A DNA stretch of 64,000 nt from an uncultured Lachnospiraceae bacterium (GCA_910585635.1 CAJUFE010000007.1:50569-114568); one strand, 5' to 3'; counted from the stretch's first letter, positions 1-9,274 are shown. Notes: generated by a model not told the origin, from the sequence alone. A program made the numbers and translations.

Positions 1-291
1 GCAGGCGCATGCCGGAGGGCCGGCATCCCGGCCGGTGAGGTGAACACCCTGGAACGGATCTTCCGGAGCGGCTATATCGAAGAACGGAGACTGATCCGCC
101 GGGTCCATGACAGTAAGGAAGGGACCTTCAAGGTCTTGAACCTGCCGATCCGCTTTGACCGTTTTGCCATACCAGAGGAGAGCTTTGCCCCTCAGCCAGG
201 TGAGAACGGGGCTAAGATCGTTAAGCGCATCCTGGGCTTGTCAGAGGATGAGATCGTCAGGGTATGGCCGATCGCTGGACAGAAAGGCTGA
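1..291 (+). CDS. CaiB/BaiF-type CoA-transferase, C-terminal fragment
   Basis: This is the last 96 codons of a gene that begins upstream of the window. The frame is open from the first base and reads AGIPAGEVNTLERIF, then a segment ending GLSEDEIVRV. An 'AGIPAGPVNT'-like motif followed by a 'GEHT..IL..LLGYSEEEI'-like tail is typical of the C-terminus of family III (CaiB/BaiF) CoA-transferases, which move CoA between acyl groups. The assignment is by motif recall on a short fragment. It lies directly before the decarboxylase subunits, so it may activate the acid that they decarboxylate; that link is inferred. Confidence 0.7.
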   Translation, partial: AGACRRAGIPAGEVNTLERIFRSGYIEERRLIRRVHDSKEGTFKVLNLPIRFDRFAIPEESFAPQPGENGAKIVKRILGLSEDEIVRVWPIAGQKG

Positions 292-326
292 GAGGGCTCT
301 ATTTTATGAAAAGAAAGGGATACGAT

Positions 327-635
327 ATGGTAAGGTATGATAACCTGTTTGTAGTCTTGATGGGGATGGGCGTGGTGTTTTTTGGCCTGATCTGCATCAT
401 CCTGCTCACCATGGCGATGGGAAAGGTGCTGCAGCCCCGAAAGGAGTTGACAGCTGTAAAAGAGGCGGCAAAGGGAAAGGCATCGCTGCCGGAGACAGCG
501 GGAACGGATATGCTGGCAAAGGGATCAGGCAGCGGCATCCGGCCGGAGATCCTGGCGATCATCACTTCGGTACTGGCCGGAGAGATGGGTGTAGCCCCTT
601 TTGAGATGAACATCATTGACATAAAACGTGTTTGA
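327..635 (+). CDS. Na+-translocating decarboxylase, small membrane subunit (OadG/MmdD-like)
   Basis: A 102-residue protein with one N-terminal membrane helix (residues about 6-28, GMGVVFFGLICIILLTMAM), a charged Ala/Lys linker and a C-terminal segment ILAIITSVLAGEMGVAPFEM. This is the layout of the gamma/delta subunit of biotin-dependent oxaloacetate or methylmalonyl-CoA decarboxylases, which links the carboxyltransferase to the membrane subunit. I chose the ATG preceded by AAAGGGA at good spacing. An ATG 21 bases upstream and a longer start overlapping the previous gene are possible. The biotin and beta subunit genes follow on the same strand. Confidence 0.8.
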   Translation: MVRYDNLFVVLMGMGVVFFGLICIILLTMAMGKVLQPRKELTAVKEAAKGKASLPETAGTDMLAKGSGSGIRPEILAIITSVLAGEMGVAPFEMNIIDIKRV

Positions 636-663
636 TAATAAAGAAGAGAAGGAGAGGAAAGAA

Positions 664-1080
664 ATGGTCAATAGATATAAGGTCACGATCGAGGATGAGG
701 TCTATCAGGTTTCTGTAGAGTCGATCGAGGAGGATACCCCGTCTGCCCGCCCCATTGCCCCGTCTGCCAGGACAGGGGCTCCTGCCCCGCGCCCGACTGC
801 GCCCACGGCCAAGCCAACGGCTCCCACCTCGCGTCCGTCTGCCAAACCTGCAGTCACCACAGGGAGCGGGAAAACAGTCGTGGCACCGCTTCCTGGGAAT
901 ATGTGGAAGGTAAAGACCGCAGCCGGTCAGGCGGTAAAACGAGGGGATGTACTCTTTATCATCGAAGCGATGAAGATGGAAAATGAGATCTTTGCTCCCT
1001 GCGACGGGACGGTCACATCGGTCTCGGTGTCGGAAGGCGGGGCGGTCAATACAGGGGATGTCCTTTGCGTGATCGGCTGA
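664..1080 (+). CDS. Biotin carrier subunit of the decarboxylase
   Basis: A 138-residue biotinyl carrier. An N-terminal segment is followed by an Ala/Pro/Thr-rich flexible linker (residues about 25-65) and a biotinyl domain containing EAMKMEN, with the lysine to be biotinylated near residue 104. The swinging biotin carries CO2 from the carboxyltransferase to the membrane beta subunit. The start is set by AAGGAGAGG just upstream; a longer in-frame start at 628 lacks such a site. The carboxyltransferase (alpha) subunit is not in the window, so the substrate (methylmalonyl-CoA, glutaconyl-CoA or oxaloacetate) cannot be read from here. Confidence 0.88.
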   Translation: MVNRYKVTIEDEVYQVSVESIEEDTPSARPIAPSARTGAPAPRPTAPTAKPTAPTSRPSAKPAVTTGSGKTVVAPLPGNMWKVKTAAGQAVKRGDVLFIIEAMKMENEIFAPCDGTVTSVSVSEGGAVNTGDVLCVIG

Positions 1081-1152
1081 TCTTGGCAGAGGGTCTGTCC
1101 AGACCTGACCGTATGCCCTTTGGACTGCTATTATGGAAAGGATTAGATAAAT

Positions 1153-2412
1153 ATGCAGGCGATATTTGACTTTTTTACCCAGACGGGCTTTTACCGTCTG
1201 CTCCAGCCTGGGGGCCGGATGAGCTTAGTGATGATCACGATCGCGTTCATCCTCTTATATCTGGCGATCGGAAGATCCTTCGAACCATTGCTGCTGATCC
1301 CGAGCGCCTTTGGCATGCTCTGCACCAATCTTTTGGGCGCGGATATGTTCCATGAAGTGCTCTTTGCCGGAGGCCATGTGCAATGGGACCTTTTACACGG
1401 TGCTCCGGTCACGGCCCAGTGGCTGACCAAGATGGCGGATGCCGGTGTGGCGGAAGCGGTGCTCCGGCCATTGGCGGAGGGAGATGTGATCACGGCAGGG
1501 CTCTTGGACTATCTCTATCTGGGGGTCAAGCTGGGGATCTACCCATGTCTGATCTTTATGGGGGTGGGCGCGATGACGGATTTCGGACCATTGATCGCAA
1601 ACCCAAAGTCCCTTCTTTTAGGGGCAGCCGCACAGTTTGGCATCTTTATGACCTTTGTGGGGACCAGGCTCATGGGCTTTAGCCCCACACAGGCTTCTTC
1701 CATCGGGATCATCGGCGGGGCGGACGGTCCCACCGCGATCTTTGTGACCTCCCATCTCGCACCAGATCTCTTAGGACCGATCGCGGTGGCGGCCTACAGC
1801 TATATGGCCTTGGTGCCGGTGATCCAGCCGCCGATCATGAAGCTGCTCACCACAAAGGAGGAGCGGATGATCGAGATGCGTCCCTTGCGCGGCGTGACGA
1901 AAAAGGAGAAGATCGTATTCCCGATCATGATCACGGTATTTGTAGCCCTCTTAGTGCCATCTGCCGCGCCGTTGGTAGCCAGCCTGATGCTGGGGAACCT
2001 GGTCAAGGAATCCGGTGTGGCGGACCGCCTCTGCAAGACCATGTCCAATGAGCTGATGAACATCGTCACGATCTTTCTGGGCTTTACGGTAGGCGCTACA
2101 GCCACATCCACTACCTTTCTTTCGATCCGAACGATCGAGATCATGCTGATGGGCGTGGTAGCCTTTGGTTTTGGCACGGCAGGCGGCTTGATGCTGGCAA
2201 GGTTCATGAACCTCTTTCTGAAGGAAAAGATCAATCCGCTGATCGGTTCGGCCGGTGTATCGGCCGTACCCATGGCAGCCAGGGTATCCCAGGTAGTGGG
2301 GCAGAAGGAAAACCCCGGGAATTTCCTCCTGATGCATGCTATGGGGCCAAATGTGGCCGGCGTGATCGGTTCCGCGATCGCGGCGGGTGTGCTGATGGCA
2401 TTATTTGGTTAA
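1153..2412 (+). CDS. Sodium-ion-translocating decarboxylase subunit beta
   Basis: A 419-residue polytopic membrane protein. It decarboxylates carboxybiotin and pumps Na+ out of the cell, turning decarboxylation energy into a sodium gradient. The signature stretch IGIIGGADGPTAIF lies near residues 181-194. Near the end, LIGSAGVSAVPMAARVSQ and NFLLMHAMGPNVAGVIGSA match the conserved C-terminal half of the OadB/MmdB/GcdB family. The length is normal for the shorter Firmicute-type beta subunit. It is the third gene of the operon after the small and biotin subunits; about 70 bases separate it from the biotin gene. Confidence 0.93.
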   Translation: MQAIFDFFTQTGFYRLLQPGGRMSLVMITIAFILLYLAIGRSFEPLLLIPSAFGMLCTNLLGADMFHEVLFAGGHVQWDLLHGAPVTAQWLTKMADAGVAEAVLRPLAEGDVITAGLLDYLYLGVKLGIYPCLIFMGVGAMTDFGPLIANPKSLLLGAAAQFGIFMTFVGTRLMGFSPTQASSIGIIGGADGPTAIFVTSHLAPDLLGPIAVAAYSYMALVPVIQPPIMKLLTTKEERMIEMRPLRGVTKKEKIVFPIMITVFVALLVPSAAPLVASLMLGNLVKESGVADRLCKTMSNELMNIVTIFLGFTVGATATSTTFLSIRTIEIMLMGVVAFGFGTAGGLMLARFMNLFLKEKINPLIGSAGVSAVPMAARVSQVVGQKENPGNFLLMHAMGPNVAGVIGSAIAAGVLMALFG

Positions 2413-2428
2413 GAAATGGGAGGCTTTT

Positions 2429-3082
2429 ATGGAAGCGATCGCGATCAATGGGAGCCCTAGGAAGAACAGGAATACAGCGACACTGTTAAAGAAAGCTCTT
2501 GACGGTGCGGCTTCAAAGGGAGCAAGAACGACATTGATCCATCTCTATGATCTGGAGTTTAAAGGGTGCTGCAGCTGTTTTGCCTGTAAAAGAAAGACGG
2601 GCAGCCATATCGGCTATTGTGCTAAGAGAGACGGACTGACTGATGTATTGATGCAGGTCATGGAAAGCGATATCCTGCTGCTGGGCTCACCGATCTATCT
2701 GGGGAATGTCACAGGAGCGATGCGGTCATTTATGGAACGTCTGTTATTTCCGGTCCTGTCTTATGACCGGGCAGAGAAGAAGATCTTTACAGGAAAGATC
2801 CAGACGGGTTTTATCTATACGATGGGGGTGCCAAAGGAGAGGATCGAGGCTTTTGGCTATCCCTATATCTTTGAAGGGGATAAACATTTTTTACAGCTCT
2901 TGAATGGACACCATCAAGAGCTCATCTCAGCAGATAGCTATCAATTTGATGACTACAGCAGATATGCCGCATCCGTCTTTGATGTAGGACATAAAATAAA
3001 GGTGCGGCAAGAACAGTTCCCGATCGACTGTGAAAATGCCTTTGCGATGGGGGAACGGGCTGCGATCGATGCGCGGTCATAG
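2429..3082 (+). CDS. NADPH-dependent FMN reductase / flavodoxin-like iron-sulfur flavoprotein
   Basis: A 217-residue protein starting MEAIAINGSPRKNRNTATLL, the FMN-phosphate loop (GSPRKxxNT) of the NADPH-dependent FMN reductase family. A cysteine-rich stretch (GCCSCFACKRK and a later Cys, residues about 48-66) resembles iron-sulfur flavoproteins. SPIYLGNVTGAMRSFMERL is the usual second flavin-contact region. The start follows GGGAGG; a longer start overlaps the beta-subunit gene by a few bases. Being last in the operon, it may be co-transcribed with the decarboxylase. Its electron partner is unknown. Confidence 0.82.
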   Translation: MEAIAINGSPRKNRNTATLLKKALDGAASKGARTTLIHLYDLEFKGCCSCFACKRKTGSHIGYCAKRDGLTDVLMQVMESDILLLGSPIYLGNVTGAMRSFMERLLFPVLSYDRAEKKIFTGKIQTGFIYTMGVPKERIEAFGYPYIFEGDKHFLQLLNGHHQELISADSYQFDDYSRYAASVFDVGHKIKVRQEQFPIDCENAFAMGERAAIDARS

Positions 3083-3090
3083 TGCCTTTG

Positions 3091-3951
3091 TCAAGGGATG
3101 TCTTCCGGATCCTCCCCACGCCCCTTCTCCCAAAAGTAGTTGATCTCCGCCCCCAAGAACAGGATGCAGATACAGAAATACAGCCACAGCATCAACAGCA
3201 CGATGGCCGTCAGGCTGCCGTACATATAGGAGTAGTTGCTGAAATTGTCAAAGTAGATCGAGAAGGCAAAGGAGAAGCCCATCCAGCAGACCGTGGAGAA
3301 GATCGCGCCGGGGAGCTGGGAGGAGATCTTCTGCTTTTTATCGGGGATAAAGGTGTAGAGCCCGGCGAAGATGAGGGTCAGGATGGTCAGGGACAAAAGC
3401 TGCCGGAAGCTGATGATATAAAGGGTGATCTCCGCCAGCACGGGAAAAAGCCGCACCACTAAAGCCTGCAGGGTGGTCCCGAAGACTAAGAGGGTCAGGG
3501 ACAGGACGCAGGCGGCCACGAAAAGGACGGTATAGCCGGTACAGATCAGGCGGGAGAGCAGATACCCCCGCCGTCCGTGGTAGCCGTAGATCCGGTTAAA
3601 GCCCCGGTTCATGCTCAGCATCCCCTTGGAGGCGGACCACAGGGCCAGGAGGGCCGTGAGGGAGAGCATCCTCCCGGGAGACCGGGTAAAAAGGTCGTTG
3701 ATGATCGAAAAGATGGCGGCCTTTAAGGTCTCCGGCAGGATGGCGATCAGGGCGGTCAGAAGATCTGCCTTGGAGACGGCAGGGATCAGCTGGATGGCCG
3801 AGAGGAGCACCATGATGAAGGGGACCGCCGACAGGACGATGAAAAAGGAGGCCTGGGCGGCATAGACTGAGATCTCGTCCTCCGTATATTTTTCTTTAAT
3901 GCGCAGGATAAGGAGCAGGGCTCTGATCATAAGGCACCACCATGCTTTCAC
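3091..3951 (-). CDS. YihY/virulence factor BrkB family membrane protein
   Basis: A 286-residue inner-membrane protein with about six hydrophobic segments. An early motif SVYAAQASFFIVLSAVPFIMVLLS and a late segment GSLTAIVLLMLWLYFCICILFLGAEINYFWE are hallmarks of the YihY/BrkB family (often mis-named ribonuclease BN). Its transport role is not established. The GTG start overlaps the stop of the DUF362 gene upstream as GTGA, which suggests translational coupling; an internal ATG at 3930 is the alternative start. It converges on the flavoprotein gene with only 8 bases between. Confidence 0.85.
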   Translation of the reverse strand: MKAWWCLMIRALLLILRIKEKYTEDEISVYAAQASFFIVLSAVPFIMVLLSAIQLIPAVSKADLLTALIAILPETLKAAIFSIINDLFTRSPGRMLSLTALLALWSASKGMLSMNRGFNRIYGYHGRRGYLLSRLICTGYTVLFVAACVLSLTLLVFGTTLQALVVRLFPVLAEITLYIISFRQLLSLTILTLIFAGLYTFIPDKKQKISSQLPGAIFSTVCWMGFSFAFSIYFDNFSNYSYMYGSLTAIVLLMLWLYFCICILFLGAEINYFWEKGRGEDPEDIP

Positions 3952-5039
3952 CAGTTTTCTTTAAGGAACTCCACCATATCGATCGCTTTTGGCGGGCAGC
4001 CCTTTAAGGACTTCTCGAACCCGCAGGTACATTGCCCCACGCCGATCTGGCCGGTCTTTCCCTTGTAGCCCTGGCCGATGCAGACAGGAGGCTTTCCTTT
4101 GCCCAGAGCGCCCACGTCATGTAAACGGTCCAGAGCGTAGATCAGGGAGCCGTAGCAGGCGCTGCAGGCGTCCTTCGGGTCTGCGTACTTGGCCAGGTTC
4201 TGGACCCGTCTGGTCATCTTAAAGCGGCTCTTGCCCACCCGGTCTTCATTTAAGTATATGAAGTTGGCGTCGGCGGTATCCGTACTTCCCACGCCCAGCT
4301 GCTCGGCCATCCGGATATAGGGGATATCGTCCACCGCGTAGCCCATGCAGTCGCAGACATAGCTGTCGCAGAGCACCGGGTCCTTAAAGCCCAGCACCCG
4401 GTCCATGATCACCGGGTTCCCGCCCTCCTCGAAATCTAAGTCGCCGCAGATATTATCCACCAGGATAAAGTCGTTGGGCGCGATCACGTTCAGATGGGCG
4501 ATCGGCTTGTGGAGGCCCATGGTGTGGAACTTCCGCTTCTCCACGTTGGGGATGATCCCCTTGTTGTTTTTCAGGGCGCAGGTGACCACCGTCTGGCAAT
4601 GGCCCTTTAACACCGGCATATTGATCATGTAGTCCACGGCGGCGGCCTGATCGCACATATTGATCTTCATGCCCTTGGCCTCGTAGGCCTTATAGGTGTC
4701 CTTCTGCAGGTCGATCAGCGGCACGCCATACCGTCTGGAGATCTCCCGGTATCCGGCAGCGGAAAATGCGGACTGGGTGCTGTCCCCTACCCAGGAGCCC
4801 TCCATGACCGAGATGTCCTTAAAGCCGTGGCCCTGGAGGTATTCGATCGCCCCGGCTAAGAGCTCGCTGTGGGTGGTGGCCCCGCCTGATGGGTGGGCGC
4901 CCACCACCAGGTTCGGCTTCAAAGCCACGGATTTTCCCGTGTCCCCGATATCCGCGGCCACCTCCGCCCGCTCTAAGACCTTGATGGCCATCTCCTTGTA
5001 GTCTGTGCCGTGGATGATGATGATATCTTTTTTCTCCAT
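3948..5039 (-). CDS. DUF362 domain protein with cysteine-rich C-terminus
   Basis: A 363-residue protein of the DUF362 family. It shows the N-terminal KPNLVVGAHPSGGATTHSEL, a middle INMPVLKGHCQTVVTCALKN and KNNKGIIPNVEKRKFHTMGLH, all typical of the family. The C-terminus has clustered cysteines (CSACYGS, then CTCGFEKSLKGCPPKAIDMV) that could bind a metal or cluster, although this is not a classic 2x[4Fe-4S] pattern. The biochemical function of the family is unknown. The start follows AAGGAGAGG with 5-8 base spacing; a longer start at 5066 has no such support. The stop overlaps the BrkB-type gene. Confidence 0.82.
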   Translation of the reverse strand: MEKKDIIIIHGTDYKEMAIKVLERAEVAADIGDTGKSVALKPNLVVGAHPSGGATTHSELLAGAIEYLQGHGFKDISVMEGSWVGDSTQSAFSAAGYREISRRYGVPLIDLQKDTYKAYEAKGMKINMCDQAAAVDYMINMPVLKGHCQTVVTCALKNNKGIIPNVEKRKFHTMGLHKPIAHLNVIAPNDFILVDNICGDLDFEEGGNPVIMDRVLGFKDPVLCDSYVCDCMGYAVDDIPYIRMAEQLGVGSTDTADANFIYLNEDRVGKSRFKMTRRVQNLAKYADPKDACSACYGSLIYALDRLHDVGALGKGKPPVCIGQGYKGKTGQIGVGQCTCGFEKSLKGCPPKAIDMVEFLKENW

Positions 5040-5082
5040 ATGTCCTCTCCTTATCGAAACATGCAAAGGGACCTTCCTTGCC

Positions 5083-5232
5083 TCAGTCCCGTTCGTTATC
5101 CTCCCGTATCTTCTTGGTGCCGTCGATCAAAGACATGGTATCCTTGACCAGTTGGAGCGCTTTGTCATGGTCATTCGTTTCCAGCAAGGCTTTCAAAGAC
5201 CCCAACATGATGTAGAGTTCTTTGTTGTCCAT
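5083..5232 (-). CDS. Small hypothetical protein, 49 residues
   Basis: A short ORF begins MDNKELYIMLGSLKALLETN and ends with the charged tail KKIREDNERD. It is preceded by GAAAGGGG at a workable distance and is followed after 43 bases by the DUF362 gene on the same strand. The sequence is amphipathic and looks like two short helices. I do not recognise a family. The ribosome site, sensible composition and fit in the gap support a real gene, but no function can be assigned. Confidence 0.55.
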   Translation of the reverse strand: MDNKELYIMLGSLKALLETNDHDKALQLVKDTMSLIDGTKKIREDNERD

Positions 5233-5400
5233 ATACACCGCCCCTTTCTTGCTCTTTCATACATCGATCATATCAAAAATGCCGAAAGGTGTAAAGGTTT
5301 ATCTGAGCGGACCTTTGGCCAACCTGCAAAAGACCTGTTAAAGTAACGTGAAAATGGGGAACGAACACACATTTTACCTGGTCCCCCGTCCCTTACCCCA

Positions 5401-5429
5401 TTGAAAAGTCCTCCAAACCATGCTATCAT
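5401..5429 (+). promoter_or_regulatory. Sigma-A-type promoter of the ABC exporter operon
   Basis: TTGAAA and TATCAT are separated by exactly 17 bases, 46 bases ahead of the first ABC gene. No other gene lies between. Seen by eye; the match is good but not perfect. Confidence 0.65.
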
Positions 5430-5474
5430 GACAGCAGCCTATTTCAAAGAAAGAACAGATATGAGGATGAGACG

Positions 5475-7433
5475 ATGAAGAGACTATTAAGCTATCTTTC
5501 CCACTACAAGGTAGAGAGCATCTTAGGCCCTTTGTTTAAGATGCTGGAGGCCAGCTTTGAGCTGTTCGTCCCTCTGGTAGTGGCCAGCATGATCGACGTA
5601 GGGATCAAAAACCAAGATGTGGGCTATGTGGCCAGGATGGGAGGGCTGCTGATCCTCCTGGGGGTGGTGGGCCTTGCAAGCGCCTTAACGGCCCAGTATT
5701 TCGCGGCCAAGGCGGCGGTGTCCACAGGGACCCATCTGCGCAACGACTTATTTCATCATATTTCCCACCTCTCTTACCCGGAGATCGATACGGTGGGGAC
5801 CTCCACGCTGATCACCCGGATGACCAGCGATATCAACCAGGTCCAGACCGGGATCAACATGGTCCTGCGGCTGTTCTTGCGGTCGCCCTTTGTGGTGTTC
5901 GGGGCCATGGTCATGGCCTTTACGGTGGATGTGAAGGCGGCTATGGTGTTCGTGGTGGTGATCCCGCTGCTGTCGGTGGTGGTCTTTGGGATCATGCTGG
6001 TCAGCATGCCATTATATAAGAAGGTGCAGAGGCAGCTGGATCAGGTCATGCTGATGACCAGGGAGAACCTCCTGGGGGTGCGGGTGATCCGGGCCTTTAA
6101 CCGGCAGAAGAGCGAGACGGCCAGGTTCGAGGAGGAGAATGATAAGCTGGTCCGCTCCCAGGTCTTCGTGGGCAAGATCTCCGCCTTGTCCAACCCCATC
6201 ACCTATGTGATGATCAACCTGGCCACGGTGGCGGTGATCTGGGTGGGCGCTAAGCAGGTGGACGGGGGTGTGATCACCCAGGGCAAGGTTGTGGCCCTGG
6301 TCAACTATATGTCCCAGATCTTGGTGGAGCTGATCAAGCTGGCGAACCTGATCATCACGATCTCCAAGGCCGTGGCCTGTATGGGCCGGGTGGATAAGAT
6401 CTTCCAGCTGGAGCCCAGCGTGAAGGAGACGGGGAGCGGGGCCGGTCTGACGGGACCGGGAGCTTCGGGGGGTGCTGCTAAGACGGACGGATCGATGGAG
6501 CAGGACAGGACCAGAGAGGATGCTGCTGCCGGATCCGGGCAGAGAGAGTCTGACCGGGGAGCAGACCAGAAGGCGGTCCGAGAGGCAGATCAGAAGGCGA
6601 TCCGAGAGGCAGATCAGAAGGCGGTCCGAGAGGCAGATCAGAAGGGTGCCCGAGAGGCAGACCAGAAAGCTGTCCGGGAAGCCGCTGTCCGTTTCGCGGA
6701 TGTGACCTTTATCTATAAGGGCGCAAAGGAACCCGCACTGTCCCAGATCGACTTTACCGCTGGAAAGGGCGAGACGATTGGCATCATCGGCGGCACCGGC
6801 TCCGGCAAATCCACGGTGGTGAACCTGATCCCCCGGTTTTACGATATCGCCTCCGGCCATGTCCTGGTGGACGGCCGGGACGTGCGGGACTATACCCTGG
6901 ACGGGCTCCGGGAGAGGATCGGGGTGGTGCCCCAGCGTGCCGTCCTTTTTAAGGGGACGCTGCGGGAAAATATGCGTTGGGGCAAGGCAGATGCCACCGA
7001 TGAGGAGATCTACCAGGCCTTAGATACCGCCCAGGCCAGAGAGTTCGTGGACAGCAAGGGTAAAGGGCTGGACCTTTTTATCGAGCAGGGCGGGCGGAAC
7101 TTATCCGGCGGCCAGAAGCAGCGCCTGACGATCGCCAGGGCCTTAGTGCGCCGCCCGGAGATCTTGATCTTAGACGACAGCGCCTCGGCACTGGACTTTG
7201 CCACAGACGCCAGGCTGAGAAAGGCGATCAAGGAGGATACGGGGGATATGACCGTATTCTTGGTATCCCAGCGGGCGGCCACGATCAAGAACGCGGACCA
7301 GATCCTGGTCTTAGACGACGGGAGACTGGCGGGGAAGGGGACCCACAGGGATCTTTTGCAGAGCTGTCCCCTCTATAAGGAGATCTGCCTGTCACAATTT
7401 TCCAAGGAGGAGGTGGAGCGGGATGGCCGGTAA
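5475..7433 (+). CDS. ABC exporter half-transporter with tandem-repeat linker
   Basis: A 652-residue protein. Residues about 1-310 form a six-helix ABC exporter membrane domain. The ATPase has Walker A GGTGSGKST, signature LSGGQKQ, Walker B ILILDDSAS (Asp in place of the usual catalytic Glu) and SQRAATI in place of the switch His. The lost catalytic Glu and His imply a degenerate nucleotide site, as in heterodimeric exporters, completed by the partner encoded next. Between the two domains lies an unusual insert of about 90 residues with five octapeptide repeats (ADQKAVRE-like). It overlaps the next gene by 11 bases. Confidence 0.9.
   Translation: MKRLLSYLSHYKVESILGPLFKMLEASFELFVPLVVASMIDVGIKNQDVGYVARMGGLLILLGVVGLASALTAQYFAAKAAVSTGTHLRNDLFHHISHLSYPEIDTVGTSTLITRMTSDINQVQTGINMVLRLFLRSPFVVFGAMVMAFTVDVKAAMVFVVVIPLLSVVVFGIMLVSMPLYKKVQRQLDQVMLMTRENLLGVRVIRAFNRQKSETARFEEENDKLVRSQVFVGKISALSNPITYVMINLATVAVIWVGAKQVDGGVITQGKVVALVNYMSQILVELIKLANLIITISKAVACMGRVDKIFQLEPSVKETGSGAGLTGPGASGGAAKTDGSMEQDRTREDAAAGSGQRESDRGADQKAVREADQKAIREADQKAVREADQKGAREADQKAVREAAVRFADVTFIYKGAKEPALSQIDFTAGKGETIGIIGGTGSGKSTVVNLIPRFYDIASGHVLVDGRDVRDYTLDGLRERIGVVPQRAVLFKGTLRENMRWGKADATDEEIYQALDTAQAREFVDSKGKGLDLFIEQGGRNLSGGQKQRLTIARALVRRPEILILDDSASALDFATDARLRKAIKEDTGDMTVFLVSQRAATIKNADQILVLDDGRLAGKGTHRDLLQSCPLYKEICLSQFSKEEVERDGR
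6561..6680 (+). repeat. Five tandem 24-bp repeats coding ADQKAVRE
   Basis: Five consecutive 24-base units code ADQKAVRE, ADQKAIRE, ADQKAVRE, ADQKGARE and ADQKAVRE. The middle copies differ by one to four bases. The array lies in frame in the linker between the membrane and ATPase domains, so copy number can change without a frameshift. Confidence 0.9.
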
Positions 7434-9198
7434 GAAGAACGCGGGGAAGCTGGACAAGGAGCTTTCCAGAAAGACCCTGAAGCGGATCTTGCACTATATC
7501 AAACGATACAGGCTGGGGGTGGCGGCGTCCCTCCTGATGGCCACGGTCACCGTGGCCCTGACCCTTTATGTACCGATCCTGGTAGGAAAGGCCGTGGACC
7601 TGATCCTGGGACCGGGAGCGGTGGACTATGGGGGCCTGACCAAGGTGCTGCTCACCATCGGTGTGGTGGCGGCGGTGACGGCGGCGGCCCAGTGGCTGAT
7701 GGGCCACATCAATAACGTGATCACCTATCGGGTGGTGAAGGATATCCGGACAAGGGCCTTCAACCATCTGGAGGTATTGCCCTTAAGCTACCTGGATGTC
7801 CATCCCACAGGGGATCTGGTGAGCCGGATCATCGCGGATATCGACCAGTTCTCCGAAGGGCTGCTCTTAGGCTTCACCCAGCTCTTCACCGGCGTGATGA
7901 CCATCGGGGGGACCCTGCTCTTCATGCTGTGGATCAACCCCCTGATCACCCTGGTGGTGGTGTGCATCACCCCGGTGTCCTTCCTGGTGGCCAGCTTTAT
8001 CGCCGGCCGGACCTTTTCCATGTTCCAGGAGCAGTCGGCGGTCAGAGGGGAGCTGACCTCCCTGATCGACGAGACATTAGGGAACTTGAAGGTGGTCCAG
8101 GCCTTCAGCCATCAAAAGGAGGCACAGGAGCAGTTCGAGGAGATCAACAGCCGGCTGGCTGCCCACAGCCTCAAGGCCACCTTCTTTTCCTCCATCACCA
8201 ATCCGGCCACACGGTTCGTCAACGGTCTGGTGTACGCCGGGGTGGGGACGGCGGGGGCTTACGGGGTGATCCGGGGCTTTTTGTCCGTGGGCCAGCTGTC
8301 CAGCTTTTTGAATTATGCCAATCAATATACCAAGCCCTTTAATGAGATCTCCGGGGTGGTGACGGAGCTGCAGAACGCTCTGGCCTCCGCGGCCCGGGTC
8401 TTTGACCTGATCGACCAGCCGGCGATCCCAGCGGATGCAGCCGACGCCGTGGGGCTCACCGATGTGGACGGGTCCGTGGATCTGGACCATGTGGACTTTT
8501 CCTATGTGCCGGAGGTGAAGCTGATCGAGGACTTCAGCCTGCAGGTAAAGCCGGGGCAGCGGATCGCCCTGGTAGGGCCTACCGGCTGCGGCAAGACCAC
8601 GGTGATCAACCTCCTGATGCGGTTCTACGACGTGAAGGGCGGGAGGATCGCTGTGGACGGACAGGATATCCGCAAAGTGACCAGGAAGAGCCTGCGGTCT
8701 AGCTTTGGCATGGTGCTCCAGGAGACCTGGCTCAAGTCCGGCACCATCCGGGAGAACATCGCCTACGGCAGGCCGGATGCCTCCTTGGAGGAGGTCATCC
8801 AGGCGGCCAAGGAGGCCCATGCACACAGCTTCATCAAGCGGATGCCGGAAGGCTACGACACGGTGATCTCCGAGGACGGGGGCAATCTGTCCCAGGGCCA
8901 GAAGCAGCTCCTCTGCATCGCCCGGGTGATGCTGTGCCTGCCGCCTATGCTGATCTTAGACGAGGCCACCTCCTCCATCGATACCCGGACCGAGATCCGG
9001 ATCCAGCGGGCTTTTTCCAAGATGATGGAGGGCCGCACCAGCTTTATCGTCGCCCACCGGCTCTCCACGATCAGGGAGGCCGATGTGATCCTGGTGATGA
9101 AGGACGGGCATATCATCGAGCAGGGCGACCACGAGAGCCTGTTACAGAAGGGCGGGTTCTATGCCCAGCTGTATGAGAGCCAGTTTGCGGTGAGTTAG
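7423..9198 (+). CDS. ABC exporter half-transporter, catalytic partner
   Basis: A 591-residue ABC exporter half with an N-terminal membrane domain (about residues 30-320) and a complete ATPase domain: Walker A GPTGCGKTT, a signature region LSQGQKQLL (GQ for GGQ), Walker B MLILDEATS with catalytic Glu, and switch His in VAHRLSTI. Together with the upstream half it forms a heterodimeric exporter of the multidrug/lipid class. The substrate cannot be read from the sequence. Its start overlaps the end of the first half, so the two are translationally coupled. Confidence 0.92.
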   Translation: MAGKKNAGKLDKELSRKTLKRILHYIKRYRLGVAASLLMATVTVALTLYVPILVGKAVDLILGPGAVDYGGLTKVLLTIGVVAAVTAAAQWLMGHINNVITYRVVKDIRTRAFNHLEVLPLSYLDVHPTGDLVSRIIADIDQFSEGLLLGFTQLFTGVMTIGGTLLFMLWINPLITLVVVCITPVSFLVASFIAGRTFSMFQEQSAVRGELTSLIDETLGNLKVVQAFSHQKEAQEQFEEINSRLAAHSLKATFFSSITNPATRFVNGLVYAGVGTAGAYGVIRGFLSVGQLSSFLNYANQYTKPFNEISGVVTELQNALASAARVFDLIDQPAIPADAADAVGLTDVDGSVDLDHVDFSYVPEVKLIEDFSLQVKPGQRIALVGPTGCGKTTVINLLMRFYDVKGGRIAVDGQDIRKVTRKSLRSSFGMVLQETWLKSGTIRENIAYGRPDASLEEVIQAAKEAHAHSFIKRMPEGYDTVISEDGGNLSQGQKQLLCIARVMLCLPPMLILDEATSSIDTRTEIRIQRAFSKMMEGRTSFIVAHRLSTIREADVILVMKDGHIIEQGDHESLLQKGGFYAQLYESQFAVS

Positions 9199-9274
9199 GG
9201 GAGTATAGCGAGAGCGGGATAGGAGGGCGAGAGTATCTGTCTGGAAGTTGAGCTATGATCAAATTGGATAGAAA

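Noticed and set aside
6012..6860. 282-codon minus-strand ORF within the ABC exporter
   Set aside because: Antisense to conserved ABC motifs; His/Asp-rich shadow composition and no ribosome site.
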